Source: Desulfobacterales bacterium
Lineage (GTDB): Bacteria > Desulfobacterota > Desulfobacteria > Desulfobacterales > DAOWNP01
Direction: 5' to 3'
DNA: 6,957 bases
NCBI GenBank assembly: GCA_030149595.1
Contig: JASFBI010000097.1
Coordinates: forward strand, 1 to 6,957
Below the pieces are notes generated by a model. The model searched no databases. It saw only the letters and a program-made list of their open reading frames with translations, and had not been told where the DNA came from. The position numbers and the translations under genes are program-made. Shown in pieces: positions 1 to 5,858 of the stretch. Numbering within the stretch: position 1 is the stretch's first letter; each line of letters begins with the position of its first letter.

Positions 1-55
1 CAACGAAAATTGAAACTCTCATGATTACGGTCTGTTGGACGGAGTTTCATATAAA
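1..55 (-). repeat. Dispersed 55-bp repeat, copy 1 (inverted)
   Basis: This is the exact reverse complement of 2149-2203. It contains 8-base complementary ends, TGAAACTC and GAGTTTCA, that could close a stem around about 23 bases. It begins at the first base of the window, so its outer boundary is not visible. The inner end is where the three copies diverge, after ATATAAA. It stops 12 bases before the ATG of the first pilin-like gene and directly before that gene's ribosome binding site, so it would lie in the 5' leader. I do not recognise the family, and the visible part is too short to encode an enzyme. Confidence 0.95.
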
Positions 56-56
56 C

Positions 57-61
57 AAGGA
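57..61 (+). promoter_or_regulatory. Ribosome binding site deciding the start of the first pilin gene
   Basis: AAGGA lies six bases before the ATG at 68. This favours ATG 68 over the upstream in-frame TTG at 35, which lies inside the repeat and would add 11 residues to the prepilin leader. Confidence 0.7.
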
Positions 62-67
62 TGTTCA

Positions 68-562
68 ATGGAGAATAAAAAAGAGATTGTTAAATCCCCG
101 TTTTTTTCAAATAATAAAGGATTTACACTTATTGAAGTGATAGTGGTTTTGCTTATTATAGGTATATTATCAGCTTTTGTTTTGATGAGAAATTCAGGAC
201 AAAGTATAGATAGTGTTGAAAATATTATTCAGATAGAGAAACTGAAATCCCACCTTAGATATTCTCAGATGAGAGCATTAAATTCTAATTTAAACTGGGG
301 AATACAGTTTTTAGGTTCCACATATAAATTGTATATGTATGATACATCTCAGCATGATTATAGGTTTCCTGGTGAAGATGCAGCAGCTTTGCCAAAGCCT
401 GATTCAATAAGTTATACAGGTTATATATCTTTTGATTCATGGGGAGTGCCTTATAGTATTTCCCATAAATCAGAAGCAAACCCACAGGCAAATAGAATTA
501 TATCAACAACTGGAAATATTGGAGATATATTTATTGAACCATATACAGGGTATATAGAATGA
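68..562 (+). CDS. Prepilin-like protein, GspH/FimT type (minor pseudopilin)
   Basis: This encodes a 164-residue prepilin. The leader of 18 residues is Lys-rich and ends in Gly18. Cleavage by prepilin peptidase before Phe19 would give a mature N-terminus FTLIE with the conserved Glu at +5 (Glu23), followed by one hydrophobic helix (about 24-40) that anchors it in the inner membrane and packs into the filament. The stretch that follows (EKLKSHLRYSQMRALN) resembles the amphipathic continuation of GspH/FimT proteins, and the C-terminal half is polar and probably beta-rich with a Gly-rich ISTTGNIG segment. The length is usual for a minor pseudopilin. The stop overlaps the ATG of the next prepilin gene (ATGA), so the two are translationally coupled. 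The assignment to GspH/FimT rather than another minor pilin rests on overall pattern only. The upstream promoter is outside the window or inside the repeat. Confidence 0.82.
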   Translation: MENKKEIVKSPFFSNNKGFTLIEVIVVLLIIGILSAFVLMRNSGQSIDSVENIIQIEKLKSHLRYSQMRALNSNLNWGIQFLGSTYKLYMYDTSQHDYRFPGEDAAALPKPDSISYTGYISFDSWGVPYSISHKSEANPQANRIISTTGNIGDIFIEPYTGYIE

Positions 563-993
563 GTAAAATAGTTATTAATAAAAAAAAATGTGGTTTTACA
601 TTAATAGAGGTTGTTGTGTCTATTATTATAGTGGCTATATTAGGATCTTTTATGGTCTCTTTAATGGAAACAGGTTTAAATCAAAGTATGAAACCTGCAT
701 GAAATATCCAGATTATTAATAGACTAAATAGAGTAATGGAGAGTATAAATGCTGATTATTTTGCTATGCTTAATGAGGAAGATCTGCTTGCCAGTCTGCA
801 TGCCAGAATAGTTACTATATACAATGACTCTGCATATAGTATAGAGTTTAATTCTTTTGATGATTTTGATGAAAGTCATAATGAACCAGGGGCATCAGGC
901 TATGTTTCCGGGCAGAAAATCCTTAAAGTTACAATAATTGATAACACAACAAAGGCCATAAATAGTTCTCTATTTTTTGAAAGCAAAAAATAG
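559..993 (+). pseudogene. Prepilin-like protein interrupted by an in-frame TGA
   Basis: The frame starts at the ATG that overlaps the previous stop, with AGGG eight bases upstream. It encodes a normal prepilin N-terminus: a 12-residue Lys-rich leader, Gly12^Phe13, FTLIE with Glu17 at +5, and a hydrophobic helix to about residue 37. Codon 48 is TGA (700-702). The same frame then stays open for 96 more codons to a TAG at 991-993 and keeps protein-like content (for example RLNRVMESINADYFAML), so the two parts were one gene of about 144 codons. A single transition from CGA or TGG would explain the stop. Internal ATGs such as 736 would give a product without the membrane helix. Selenocysteine read-through is possible in principle, but I find only a weak AT-rich fold downstream (708-739). 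Sequencing error is the other alternative. Confidence 0.75.
580..588 (+). repeat. A9 homopolymer in the second prepilin leader
   Basis: Nine consecutive A bases encode the Lys residues just before Cys-Gly^Phe. Slippage here would shift the frame before the mature protein. Lys-rich leaders make such runs common, so it may have no role. Confidence 0.9.
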
Positions 994-1065
994 AAATGAG
1001 GTATGAGAATTCTTGTTCTTTAGCAACCTTCTTGTTTTTTAAGTATTTATAAAATTACATATAAA

Positions 1066-1695
1066 ATGAAGCCAGTCAATATTATGGGAAAAATTAAAAA
1101 AAAAAACGGTTTTACATTAATTGAAATTATAGTTACATTACTGCTTGTTGGGATTCTATCAGGAATTGCAGGATTTGGTCTTACCCAGGGAGCACGGGCA
1201 TTTCTTTTTTCAAAAGATGCATATGCTATTTCCCAGAAGAGTCAGCTGGTACTCGAGCGGATGAAAAAAACCTTTATTAATATTTCTGAAATTACACAGG
1301 CAGATGCTGCATCAGTTACTGTTGAATTTATAATGAATAAGACAGTTGTTACAGAAAAATTTCAAATATCCGGTAGTAACTTGGAGATTGTTGATGTTGC
1401 TGCAAACAGTGCTTATATTTTTACAAACAATATTGTTGCAAACACAGGAGGAGAGGGTTTTTTTTCATATTTTAAGACAGATGGAACTGCCTGGATAATT
1501 TCTGATGGTTCTGAAAACCTGGCAAAAATAGCTGTTGTTATGACAATTAAAGGGCCTAATAATTTCCCTGTAAAATTTAATATAGAGATGGTTCCCAGAA
1601 ATATATACAGACCGCTTAGTCCTGCTGATTTAGGAGTTATACCAGGAGGTTCTGAACAGCAAGGTGCCGGATGTTTTATAAATTCAGTCTTTTAA
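1066..1695 (+). CDS. Prepilin-like protein with abrupt Gly-Cys-Phe-Ile C-terminus
   Basis: This encodes 209 residues. The leader is short and basic (KIKKKNG), ending in Gly15; FTLIE follows with Glu20 at +5, then a hydrophobic helix to about residue 38 that is rich in Leu, Ile and Gly. The rest is a soluble domain with alternating beta-type segments (for example ASVTVEF, KIAVVMTIKG), like minor pilins that cap or modify a filament. No good ribosome binding site precedes ATG 1066. ATG 1084 is an alternative that gives a typical nine-residue leader but also lacks a clear site. A run of 11 A lies in the leader. The last residues are GAGCFINSVF. In Desulfobacterota many exported proteins end in a CFI-box region reading about CFIATAAYGS, so this gene may be cut just after that box begins. 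Which pilus or secretion system it joins cannot be told from here. Confidence 0.78.
   Translation: MKPVNIMGKIKKKNGFTLIEIIVTLLLVGILSGIAGFGLTQGARAFLFSKDAYAISQKSQLVLERMKKTFINISEITQADAASVTVEFIMNKTVVTEKFQISGSNLEIVDVAANSAYIFTNNIVANTGGEGFFSYFKTDGTAWIISDGSENLAKIAVVMTIKGPNNFPVKFNIEMVPRNIYRPLSPADLGVIPGGSEQQGAGCFINSVF
1096..1106 (+). repeat. A11 homopolymer in the third prepilin leader
   Basis: Eleven consecutive A bases lie between the start codon and the Asn-Gly^Phe cleavage site. This is the longest homopolymer I see in the window and is a candidate slippage site. Confidence 0.9.
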
Positions 1696-1698
1696 TTA

Positions 1699-1983
1699 TT
1701 ATTTTGTAAATATATTGATGCCGTCAACTTTAATTATTATATCCTTCTTCTTATTTGTTTCATAGGTAACAGAATTTTCATTATTTTTACAAAGTTGTGT
1801 AATTTGTCCCCGCAAAGTTTGAAAATCAAGGGTTGTTAAAGCCTTATGTAAAAAATCAATCTGTTTTTCAAGTTGAATTTTGTTTGATTTTGATTTGAAA
1901 TAATTAGATATTAATTTGTTATAAATACTTTTAGTTTCTGTTTCTATACAATGTTTTTCAAGATTAAGTTTTATGGGATTCAT
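1699..1983 (-). CDS. Hypothetical 94-residue protein
   Basis: I do not recognise this family. The product is small and highly charged, with a Lys/Glu-rich N-terminal two-thirds that is probably helical (for example IYNKLISNYFKSKSNK and IQLEKQIDFLHKAL), then a short C-terminal part that looks like beta strands (KKDIIIKVDGINIF). There is no signal peptide or membrane segment, so a cytoplasmic location is likely. It converges on the third prepilin gene with only three bases between the stop codons and no terminator hairpin between them. The ribosome binding site is poor, and the start at 1983 is the only ATG I found. Repeat copy 2 lies about 165 bases upstream in its reading direction. Protein-like composition supports a real gene, but a chance reading frame in AT-rich DNA is possible. 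Confidence 0.5.
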   Translation of the reverse strand: MNPIKLNLEKHCIETETKSIYNKLISNYFKSKSNKIQLEKQIDFLHKALTTLDFQTLRGQITQLCKNNENSVTYETNKKKDIIIKVDGINIFTK

Positions 1984-2025
1984 TGATTTTAATTCTTTTA
2001 ACGTTGTTTTATGATAAAATAAATG

Positions 2026-2075
2026 TTTTTTGCAAATCCTGGTTAAAAAATGTATGAACCAGGATTTGCAAAAAA
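2026..2075. repeat. Perfect 19-bp-arm palindrome with T-stem-A polarity
   Basis: The left arm 2026-2044 is six T followed by GCAAATCCTGGTT. The right arm 2057-2075 is its exact complement, ending in six A, with a 12-base AT-rich loop. Read on either strand the order is T-run, stem, A-run, the opposite of an intrinsic terminator, so it should not terminate by the usual mechanism. It could be a small non-autonomous mobile element, a protein-binding site or an RNA hairpin. It lies upstream of the 94-residue gene. Confidence 0.85.
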
Positions 2076-2101
2076 AGATATATTATTTTCAACAGGCAGA
2101 T

Positions 2102-2148
2102 AATAACATTATAATTTTGATACACTACTTTCTATGTTTAATGTTATT
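2102..2148. repeat. 10-bp inverted repeat abutting repeat copy 2
   Basis: AATAACATTA at 2102-2111 pairs exactly with TAATGTTATT at 2139-2148, with 27 bases between. The right arm ends at the base before repeat copy 2 starts. The arms are almost all A/T, so the hairpin would be weak. The T-run after the right arm gives it a weak terminator look on the + strand. Confidence 0.55.
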
Positions 2149-2203
2149 TTTATATGAAACTCCGTCCAACAGACCGTAATCATGAGAGTTTCAATTTTCG
2201 TTG
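2149..2203 (+). repeat. Dispersed 55-bp repeat, copy 2
   Basis: This is the only copy with both flanks inside the window. It is identical to copy 1 over 55 bases (as its reverse complement) and to copy 3 over the 52 visible bases. TGAAACTC at 2155-2162 is complementary to GAGTTTCA at 2186-2193, giving a possible 8-bp stem with a 23-base interior that includes the palindrome TCATGA. The left end is well defined by divergence. The right end is not, because the other two copies leave the window on that side. It lies between the pilin module and the 3' end of the radical SAM gene. Confidence 0.95.
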
Positions 2204-2242
2204 TGGCGCCGATAAAGAATAACCATGCTCCGGCCATGCCGT
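2204..2242. other. GC-rich block next to repeat copy 2, possibly its continuation
   Basis: About 38 bases at close to 58 percent GC sit in otherwise AT-rich DNA. They contain GGCGCC and CCGGCC and follow directly on the open-ended side of repeat copy 2, before the radical SAM stop codon. Since copies 1 and 3 leave the window on this same side, this block may be the rest of the repeat element. That is an inference. A role as a weak 3' structure for the radical SAM transcript is the other option, though no T-run follows. Confidence 0.4.
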
Positions 2243-2245
2243 ATG

Positions 2246-3844
2246 TTATAGATAATCTGCCCATCTCCAGGTTATATTATCATTTTCCCTTGTATAGAGA
2301 ATATTTTTATTGTTATATGCGTGATTTAAAGAGTCAAATACTTTATGCTGGTCATAATCTGTGTATTTGTGTACTTTACCAGCAAGTATCATCAGCTCAT
2401 CTTTGTCTGTTGTGTCAGAGTTAGAGTTTGAGTTTTTCCAGAATCCATGTTTTTCAATGGCACTTTCCATCATAATATCATAATTAATTACTGTATATTC
2501 AAGGTTTATAAGCTGCCATGCATCTTCTTCTTTGGCTGTTCCTTTTTCCATCCGTTTTTTTATTTCACCAAGCCAGTTATCCAATTCGTCTGACCAGTGT
2601 TTTGCGATTTTGTCCAAAACCTTATAAGAGACATCCTTTGTTTCTACAATAGCTTTGTTTGCATGGTATTCTGACCAGTCATTGGAAAGTATTTTAATTC
2701 CATATTTTTCATGATCATCCCTTACAGCTGTGCCTGGAAATGGTGCTAACAGGTGGTATCCGTAAGAAACACCTATCTCTTTTAACATTTCACCAAATTC
2801 ATGGGTTTCCTGAAGTGTTTTTGGAGTTTCACCGGGAAGGCCTAAAATAAAAGATGCATGGGGAATAACGTCTGCTTCAACACACATTTTAGCAGCTTCA
2901 ACTACCTGATCCAGAGTGATTCCTTTTTTTATGGTTTTTAATATTTCAGGGCTGCCTGTTTCAACGCCAAAACTAACAGCAGTACAACCTGCAGCTTTCA
3001 TTTTTTTTAAAACTTCAAGAGAGACAGTATCAACCCGTGCAAAAGATGACCACTGAACTTTAAGATTACGTTTTAATATTTCATCACAAACAGCAGTACA
3101 CTGTTTTTTGTTTGCTGTAAAAAGATCATCAGCAATATTTATCTGGTGAAAATTAAGTGTGCTAAGGTATTCTAATTCATCAACAATCTTTATGGGATCA
3201 TTGTATCTGACCTTTGCTCCAACCATTTTTCTTCCTACACAAAAAATGCACTTAAAGGGGCATCCGCGGCTTGTTGTCATGCTTACAGGCATGTGTAGAG
3301 CTCTGTACCTTGCAAGAGGTATTAAATGTCTGGAGGGAACAGGAAGTTCATTTACTTTTACAGAATAGAGGGCAGGTTCTATTCTTTTTATGGTACCATT
3401 TTTACGGTAAACAATACCTTTGATATTTTCAAAATCAGTGTGTTTATCGTTAATTATTTTTGCCAGTTTAACAATTGATGGTTCACCTTCTCCAAGAATA
3501 ACAAAGTCAAGCTCAGGAACGCTGTTTAAAGTCTCTTCTGCATAAAATGTTGTATGTGGACCACCTATTACAGTAAATATATCAGGATCTATACTTTTAA
3601 CATCTTTTATTACTTTTTCAGCGTTATAAAAAGTCATTGTAACAGCTGTTATTCCAACTATTTGTGGCTTAAAACTTTTTATTTCTGCCTGAAGAGCTTC
3701 TTTGCTGTAAGGAGTAACAACATAATCGGCAATTTTAACTTCTATACCAGCTTTTTCAAGGACAGCTGCCAAAAAAGCCAGACCAAGGGGGGGGGATGGT
3801 GTTTCAGAAATGGGATAAAACGGATTAACAAGTAAAAAACGCAT
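2246..3844 (-). CDS. B12-binding-domain radical SAM protein
   Basis: This encodes 532 residues. The N-terminal domain (about 1-140) has the Rossmann-like pattern of the cobalamin-binding family: LLVNP at 4-8, PPLGLAFLAAVLEKAG at 18-33, VIGGPHT at 92-98 and VILGEGE at 115-121. The cobalt-ligating DxHxxG motif is not seen, as in BchE-like members. The radical SAM core (about 185-400) carries CxxxCxxC at Cys195, Cys199 and Cys202 for the [4Fe-4S] cluster that cleaves S-adenosylmethionine, plus GVETGS at 293-298. The C-terminal 130 residues are a Lys/Glu-rich extension I do not recognise. Relatives do methylations, cyclisations and other difficult C-C or C-N chemistry; the substrate here is unknown. 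AAGGA lies six bases before the start, and a good promoter lies just upstream, so it is transcribed apart from fhs. A C9 tract sits at codons 17-20. Confidence 0.9.
   Translation of the reverse strand: MRFLLVNPFYPISETPSPPLGLAFLAAVLEKAGIEVKIADYVVTPYSKEALQAEIKSFKPQIVGITAVTMTFYNAEKVIKDVKSIDPDIFTVIGGPHTTFYAEETLNSVPELDFVILGEGEPSIVKLAKIINDKHTDFENIKGIVYRKNGTIKRIEPALYSVKVNELPVPSRHLIPLARYRALHMPVSMTTSRGCPFKCIFCVGRKMVGAKVRYNDPIKIVDELEYLSTLNFHQINIADDLFTANKKQCTAVCDEILKRNLKVQWSSFARVDTVSLEVLKKMKAAGCTAVSFGVETGSPEILKTIKKGITLDQVVEAAKMCVEADVIPHASFILGLPGETPKTLQETHEFGEMLKEIGVSYGYHLLAPFPGTAVRDDHEKYGIKILSNDWSEYHANKAIVETKDVSYKVLDKIAKHWSDELDNWLGEIKKRMEKGTAKEEDAWQLINLEYTVINYDIMMESAIEKHGFWKNSNSNSDTTDKDELMILAGKVHKYTDYDQHKVFDSLNHAYNNKNILYTRENDNITWRWADYL
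3787..3795 (-). repeat. C9 tract inside the start of the radical SAM gene
   Basis: Nine consecutive G on the + strand (C on the coding strand) span codons 17-20 of the radical SAM gene, encoding part of the conserved Ser-Pro-Pro-Leu stretch. Gain or loss of one base would truncate the protein near its N-terminus. Elsewhere in this AT-rich window G/C runs of this length are absent. Confidence 0.9.
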
Positions 3845-3865
3845 AAGATTTCCTTATAGCAGATT

Positions 3866-3894
3866 TATATAATTCATTTGTTATTGTATATCAA
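3866..3894 (-). promoter_or_regulatory. Promoter of the radical SAM gene
   Basis: On the - strand TTGATA (3889-3894) and TATATA (3866-3871) are separated by 17 bases, a close match to a vegetative sigma-70 promoter. Transcription would begin near 3858, giving a short leader of about 14 bases that still contains the AAGGA ribosome binding site (3851-3855). Confidence 0.6.
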
Positions 3895-3916
3895 GAGCAG
3901 GTATATCCCTGCTCTT
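3893..3916. promoter_or_regulatory. Stem-loop just upstream of the radical SAM promoter
   Basis: AAGAGCAGG (3893-3901) pairs perfectly with CCTGCTCTT (3908-3916) across a six-base loop. On the + strand it is followed by T bases, so it would terminate leftward-to-rightward transcription, but no + gene precedes it. It overlaps the -35 hexamer by two bases. It may be an operator, or a second terminator behind the one for fhs. Confidence 0.45.
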
Positions 3917-3925
3917 TTAAAGAAA

Positions 3926-3957
3926 AAAACAGGGAGTCATAATAGATTCCCTGTTTT
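3926..3957 (-). terminator. Intrinsic terminator of fhs
   Basis: AAAACAGGGA (3926-3935) and TCCCTGTTTT (3948-3957) form a perfect 10-bp stem with a 12-base loop. Read on the - strand the stem runs into a run of seven T, as in a strong intrinsic terminator. It lies about 45 bases after the fhs stop. The T-rich other side means it could also work in the opposite direction. Confidence 0.85.
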
Positions 3958-3978
3958 ATTTATTCTATAGCTTTTATC

Positions 3979-4010
3979 TTTATTCTAATTTTTATAAAAA
4001 TTAGAATAAA
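3979..4010. repeat. 32-bp perfect palindrome over the fhs stop codon
   Basis: Two 15-base arms (3979-3993 and 3996-4010) are exact complements, separated only by AT, so the whole 32 bases are palindromic. The right arm includes the last Leu and Phe codons and the TAA stop of fhs. It is almost entirely A/T. As RNA it would form a hairpin at the 3' end of the coding region, upstream of the terminator; as DNA it could be a symmetric binding site. Confidence 0.85.
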
Positions 4011-5764
4011 CCACTTACCTTACCAGTATCAGTATCAACCTCAATTCTTCTGAAAGCTGGGTTTGAACCTGTTCCAGGCATAAGGCTGATAGTACCTGCA
4101 CATGGACATAAGAATTTTGCTCCAGAATAGATAAGAATGTCTCTTATGGGCAGTGTCCATCCTTCTGGAACTCCCTTTTTTGTTGGTTCATGGGACAAGC
4201 TTAAATGAGTTTTAACCATCATTGTTGAAAAATCATCGTATTTTGAATCGGCTTCAAGCATTTTAGCTTTTGATTCAGCTTCAGGACTCCATGATACGCC
4301 GTCAGCACCATAAACTTCTTTTGCAATAACTTCAACACGGTCACGCAGTTTCATTTCCAGAGGATAGAGGAACTTGAAATCATTTTCTTCTTCACATGCA
4401 TCAATAACTGCATCAGCAATTTCTAATGCTCCATCACCACCAAGTTCCCAATGTTTGGACTCGGCACAGCGGGCACCAGCAGCTTCTGCTGCCTTACGTA
4501 TTATAGCACACTCTGAATCTGTATCAGTATAAAATCTGTTTATACATACAACAGGATTAATACCAGCTTTACGTATAATATTGATCATGTGAACCATATT
4601 TGGCAGACCTTTTTCTACCAATTCAAGATTTTCTTTTGTGTATTCTCCAGCAAGAGCTTTTCCAGGAACAACTTTTGGTCCGCCACCATGCATTTTTAAA
4701 GCACGAACTGTTGTTGTTAAAACAGAAACATGAGGTTTTAAACCACTGGCACGACATTTTACATTCCAGAATTTTTCAAAGCCAATATCTGCTGCAAAAC
4801 CTGACTCAGTCACATGATAATCAAAGAGTTTAAGACCAACACGATCAGCAATAATAGAGGACTGACCAACAGCAATATTTGCAAAAGGTCCAGCATGAAC
4901 CATGCATGGGTTATATTCTGCTGTACACATAAGAGTAGGATTGATTGTGTTTCTCATGAAAGCAGTCATTGCTCCACCTACTTCAAGGTCACCAGTAGTT
5001 ACAGGTTTACCACTCTTATCAAATGCAACAGTTATATTATCAAGACGTTCTCTAAGATCTGCAAGATCTTTAATAATAGAAAGAATAGCCATACATTCAG
5101 AACCAACTGCGATTCCAAATTTAGACTGCATTGTAAAACCGTCAAACCTGCCGCCCATTCCTATGGTAATATTTCTTAAAGATTGTGCACAAAAATCAAT
5201 AATCCACCCAAGTTCAACACGAGTAGGATCAATGTCTAATCGACGCATGTTGGTGAGACGTGCCAATTGTTCATCATTATAGTTTCTTTCATGCTGCATA
5301 CGTGAAGTCATAGCTACCATAGCAAGGTTATGAGCATTCATGATGTCATTGATATCACCGGTAAGACCTAATGAAAATTCTGTCATTGGGATAAGCAGAG
5401 AATTTCCACCACCTGCAGCAGTACCTTTAACATTCATTGTAGGGCCACCTGAAGGTTGTCTTAAGGCACCGCCCACATTTTTCCCGCGTTTTCCGAGACC
5501 TTCCATAAGTCCACAGGAAGTAGTACTTTTACCTTCTCCAAGAGGAGTGGGGGTAATTGCAGTAACTTCAACATATTTCCCATCGGGTTTGTCTGACATG
5601 CGGTTGATAATTTTAAGAAAATCCAGGTTAGCAAGTCTTCCCATGGGAAGCATTTCATCTTTTTCCAGACCGAGTTTGTCTCTCCATTCATCAGGTGTGG
5701 GCATGTTTTTTTCAGCAGCTTCTGAAATCTGCCAGTCAGCCATATCTATAGCATTATAAGCCAT
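4001..5764 (-). CDS. fhs: Formate--tetrahydrofolate ligase
   Basis: This cytoplasmic enzyme joins formate to tetrahydrofolate using ATP, giving 10-formyltetrahydrofolate. It is the entry step of the methyl branch of the Wood-Ljungdahl pathway; in complete-oxidising sulfate reducers the branch can run in reverse. The product has 587 residues, about 30 more than the usual 555-560. Visible motifs are the ATP-binding loop [10 protein letters not shown] (73-82), KGTAAGGG (113-120) in place of the common [21 protein letters not shown] (320-332), the family signature [14 protein letters not shown] (348-361), and a C-terminal [16 protein letters not shown] (562-577). The start is fixed by AAGGAG seven bases upstream. 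The variant segment [10 protein letters not shown] (121-130) suggests a divergent clade within the family. A promoter candidate lies 29-56 bases upstream, and the gene ends at an intrinsic terminator. Confidence 0.97.
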   Translation of the reverse strand: MAYNAIDMADWQISEAAEKNMPTPDEWRDKLGLEKDEMLPMGRLANLDFLKIINRMSDKPDGKYVEVTAITPTPLGEGKSTTSCGLMEGLGKRGKNVGGALRQPSGGPTMNVKGTAAGGGNSLLIPMTEFSLGLTGDINDIMNAHNLAMVAMTSRMQHERNYNDEQLARLTNMRRLDIDPTRVELGWIIDFCAQSLRNITIGMGGRFDGFTMQSKFGIAVGSECMAILSIIKDLADLRERLDNITVAFDKSGKPVTTGDLEVGGAMTAFMRNTINPTLMCTAEYNPCMVHAGPFANIAVGQSSIIADRVGLKLFDYHVTESGFAADIGFEKFWNVKCRASGLKPHVSVLTTTVRALKMHGGGPKVVPGKALAGEYTKENLELVEKGLPNMVHMINIIRKAGINPVVCINRFYTDTDSECAIIRKAAEAAGARCAESKHWELGGDGALEIADAVIDACEEENDFKFLYPLEMKLRDRVEVIAKEVYGADGVSWSPEAESKAKMLEADSKYDDFSTMMVKTHLSLSHEPTKKGVPEGWTLPIRDILIYSGAKFLCPCAGTISLMPGTGSNPAFRRIEVDTDTGKVSGLF

Positions 5765-5792
5765 TTATTAACTCCTTCTCTAAAAAAAATGT

Positions 5793-5820
5793 AAGATACA
5801 ATTTAAAAATTAAGTGTCAT
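5793..5820 (-). promoter_or_regulatory. Candidate fhs promoter
   Basis: On the - strand ATGACA (5815-5820, five of six to TTGACA) and TATCTT (5793-5798, four of six to TATAAT) are 16 bases apart. The -35 box directly abuts the palindrome at 5821-5858, which would place a bound regulator just upstream of RNA polymerase. In sequence this AT-rich such matches can arise by chance. Confidence 0.4.
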
Positions 5821-5858
5821 TTAGTGTAGATTATTAATAAAATCATAATCTACACTAA
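5821..5858. promoter_or_regulatory. 14-bp-arm palindrome upstream of fhs, possible operator
   Basis: TTAGTGTAGATTAT (5821-5834) and ATAATCTACACTAA (5845-5858) are perfect complements with a 10-base spacer. The size and symmetry suit a dimeric regulator site or an RNA hairpin. It lies 57-94 bases before the fhs start, next to the proposed -35 box. It is not followed by a clean T-run, so it is a poor terminator for the upstream nitroreductase gene. Confidence 0.6.

Noticed and set aside
559..993. Reassigned genetic code with TGA read as Trp.
   Set aside because: The large intact genes use TGG for every Trp, with no internal TGA over more than 1,300 codons, and the first pilin gene ends in TGA in a typical ATGA overlap.
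997..1053. An 18-codon frame (MRYENSCS...) between the second and third prepilin genes.
   Set aside because: Very short, no ribosome binding site, no recognisable content; two in-frame stops separate it from the next gene.
2149..2203. CRISPR repeat: the element has GTTTCAAT-like sequence and short complementary ends of the right size.
   Set aside because: The copies are 2-5 kb apart, in mixed orientation, with no regular spacers and no cas genes.
2149..2203. Integron attC site: the repeat contains GTCCAAC, which fits the RYYYAAC core consensus.
   Set aside because: There is no matching GTTRRRY core at the other end, no paired L boxes, and no integrase or cassette-like layout.
2109..2237. 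A 42-codon frame on the - strand running through repeat copy 2 (it includes MITVCWTEFHI), open in the other copies too.
   Set aside because: No clear ribosome binding site; the shared open frame follows trivially from identical sequence, and the flanking residues differ and end soon after the repeat.
2182..2424. An 80-codon + strand frame starting inside repeat copy 2.
   Set aside because: It runs antisense into the radical SAM C-terminus, lacks a ribosome binding site and has no recognisable domain.
4902..5282. A 126-codon + strand frame opposite fhs, and similar frames at 4814-5179 and 5340-5759.
   Set aside because: They lie wholly antisense to a strongly conserved enzyme gene and have no protein-family features.
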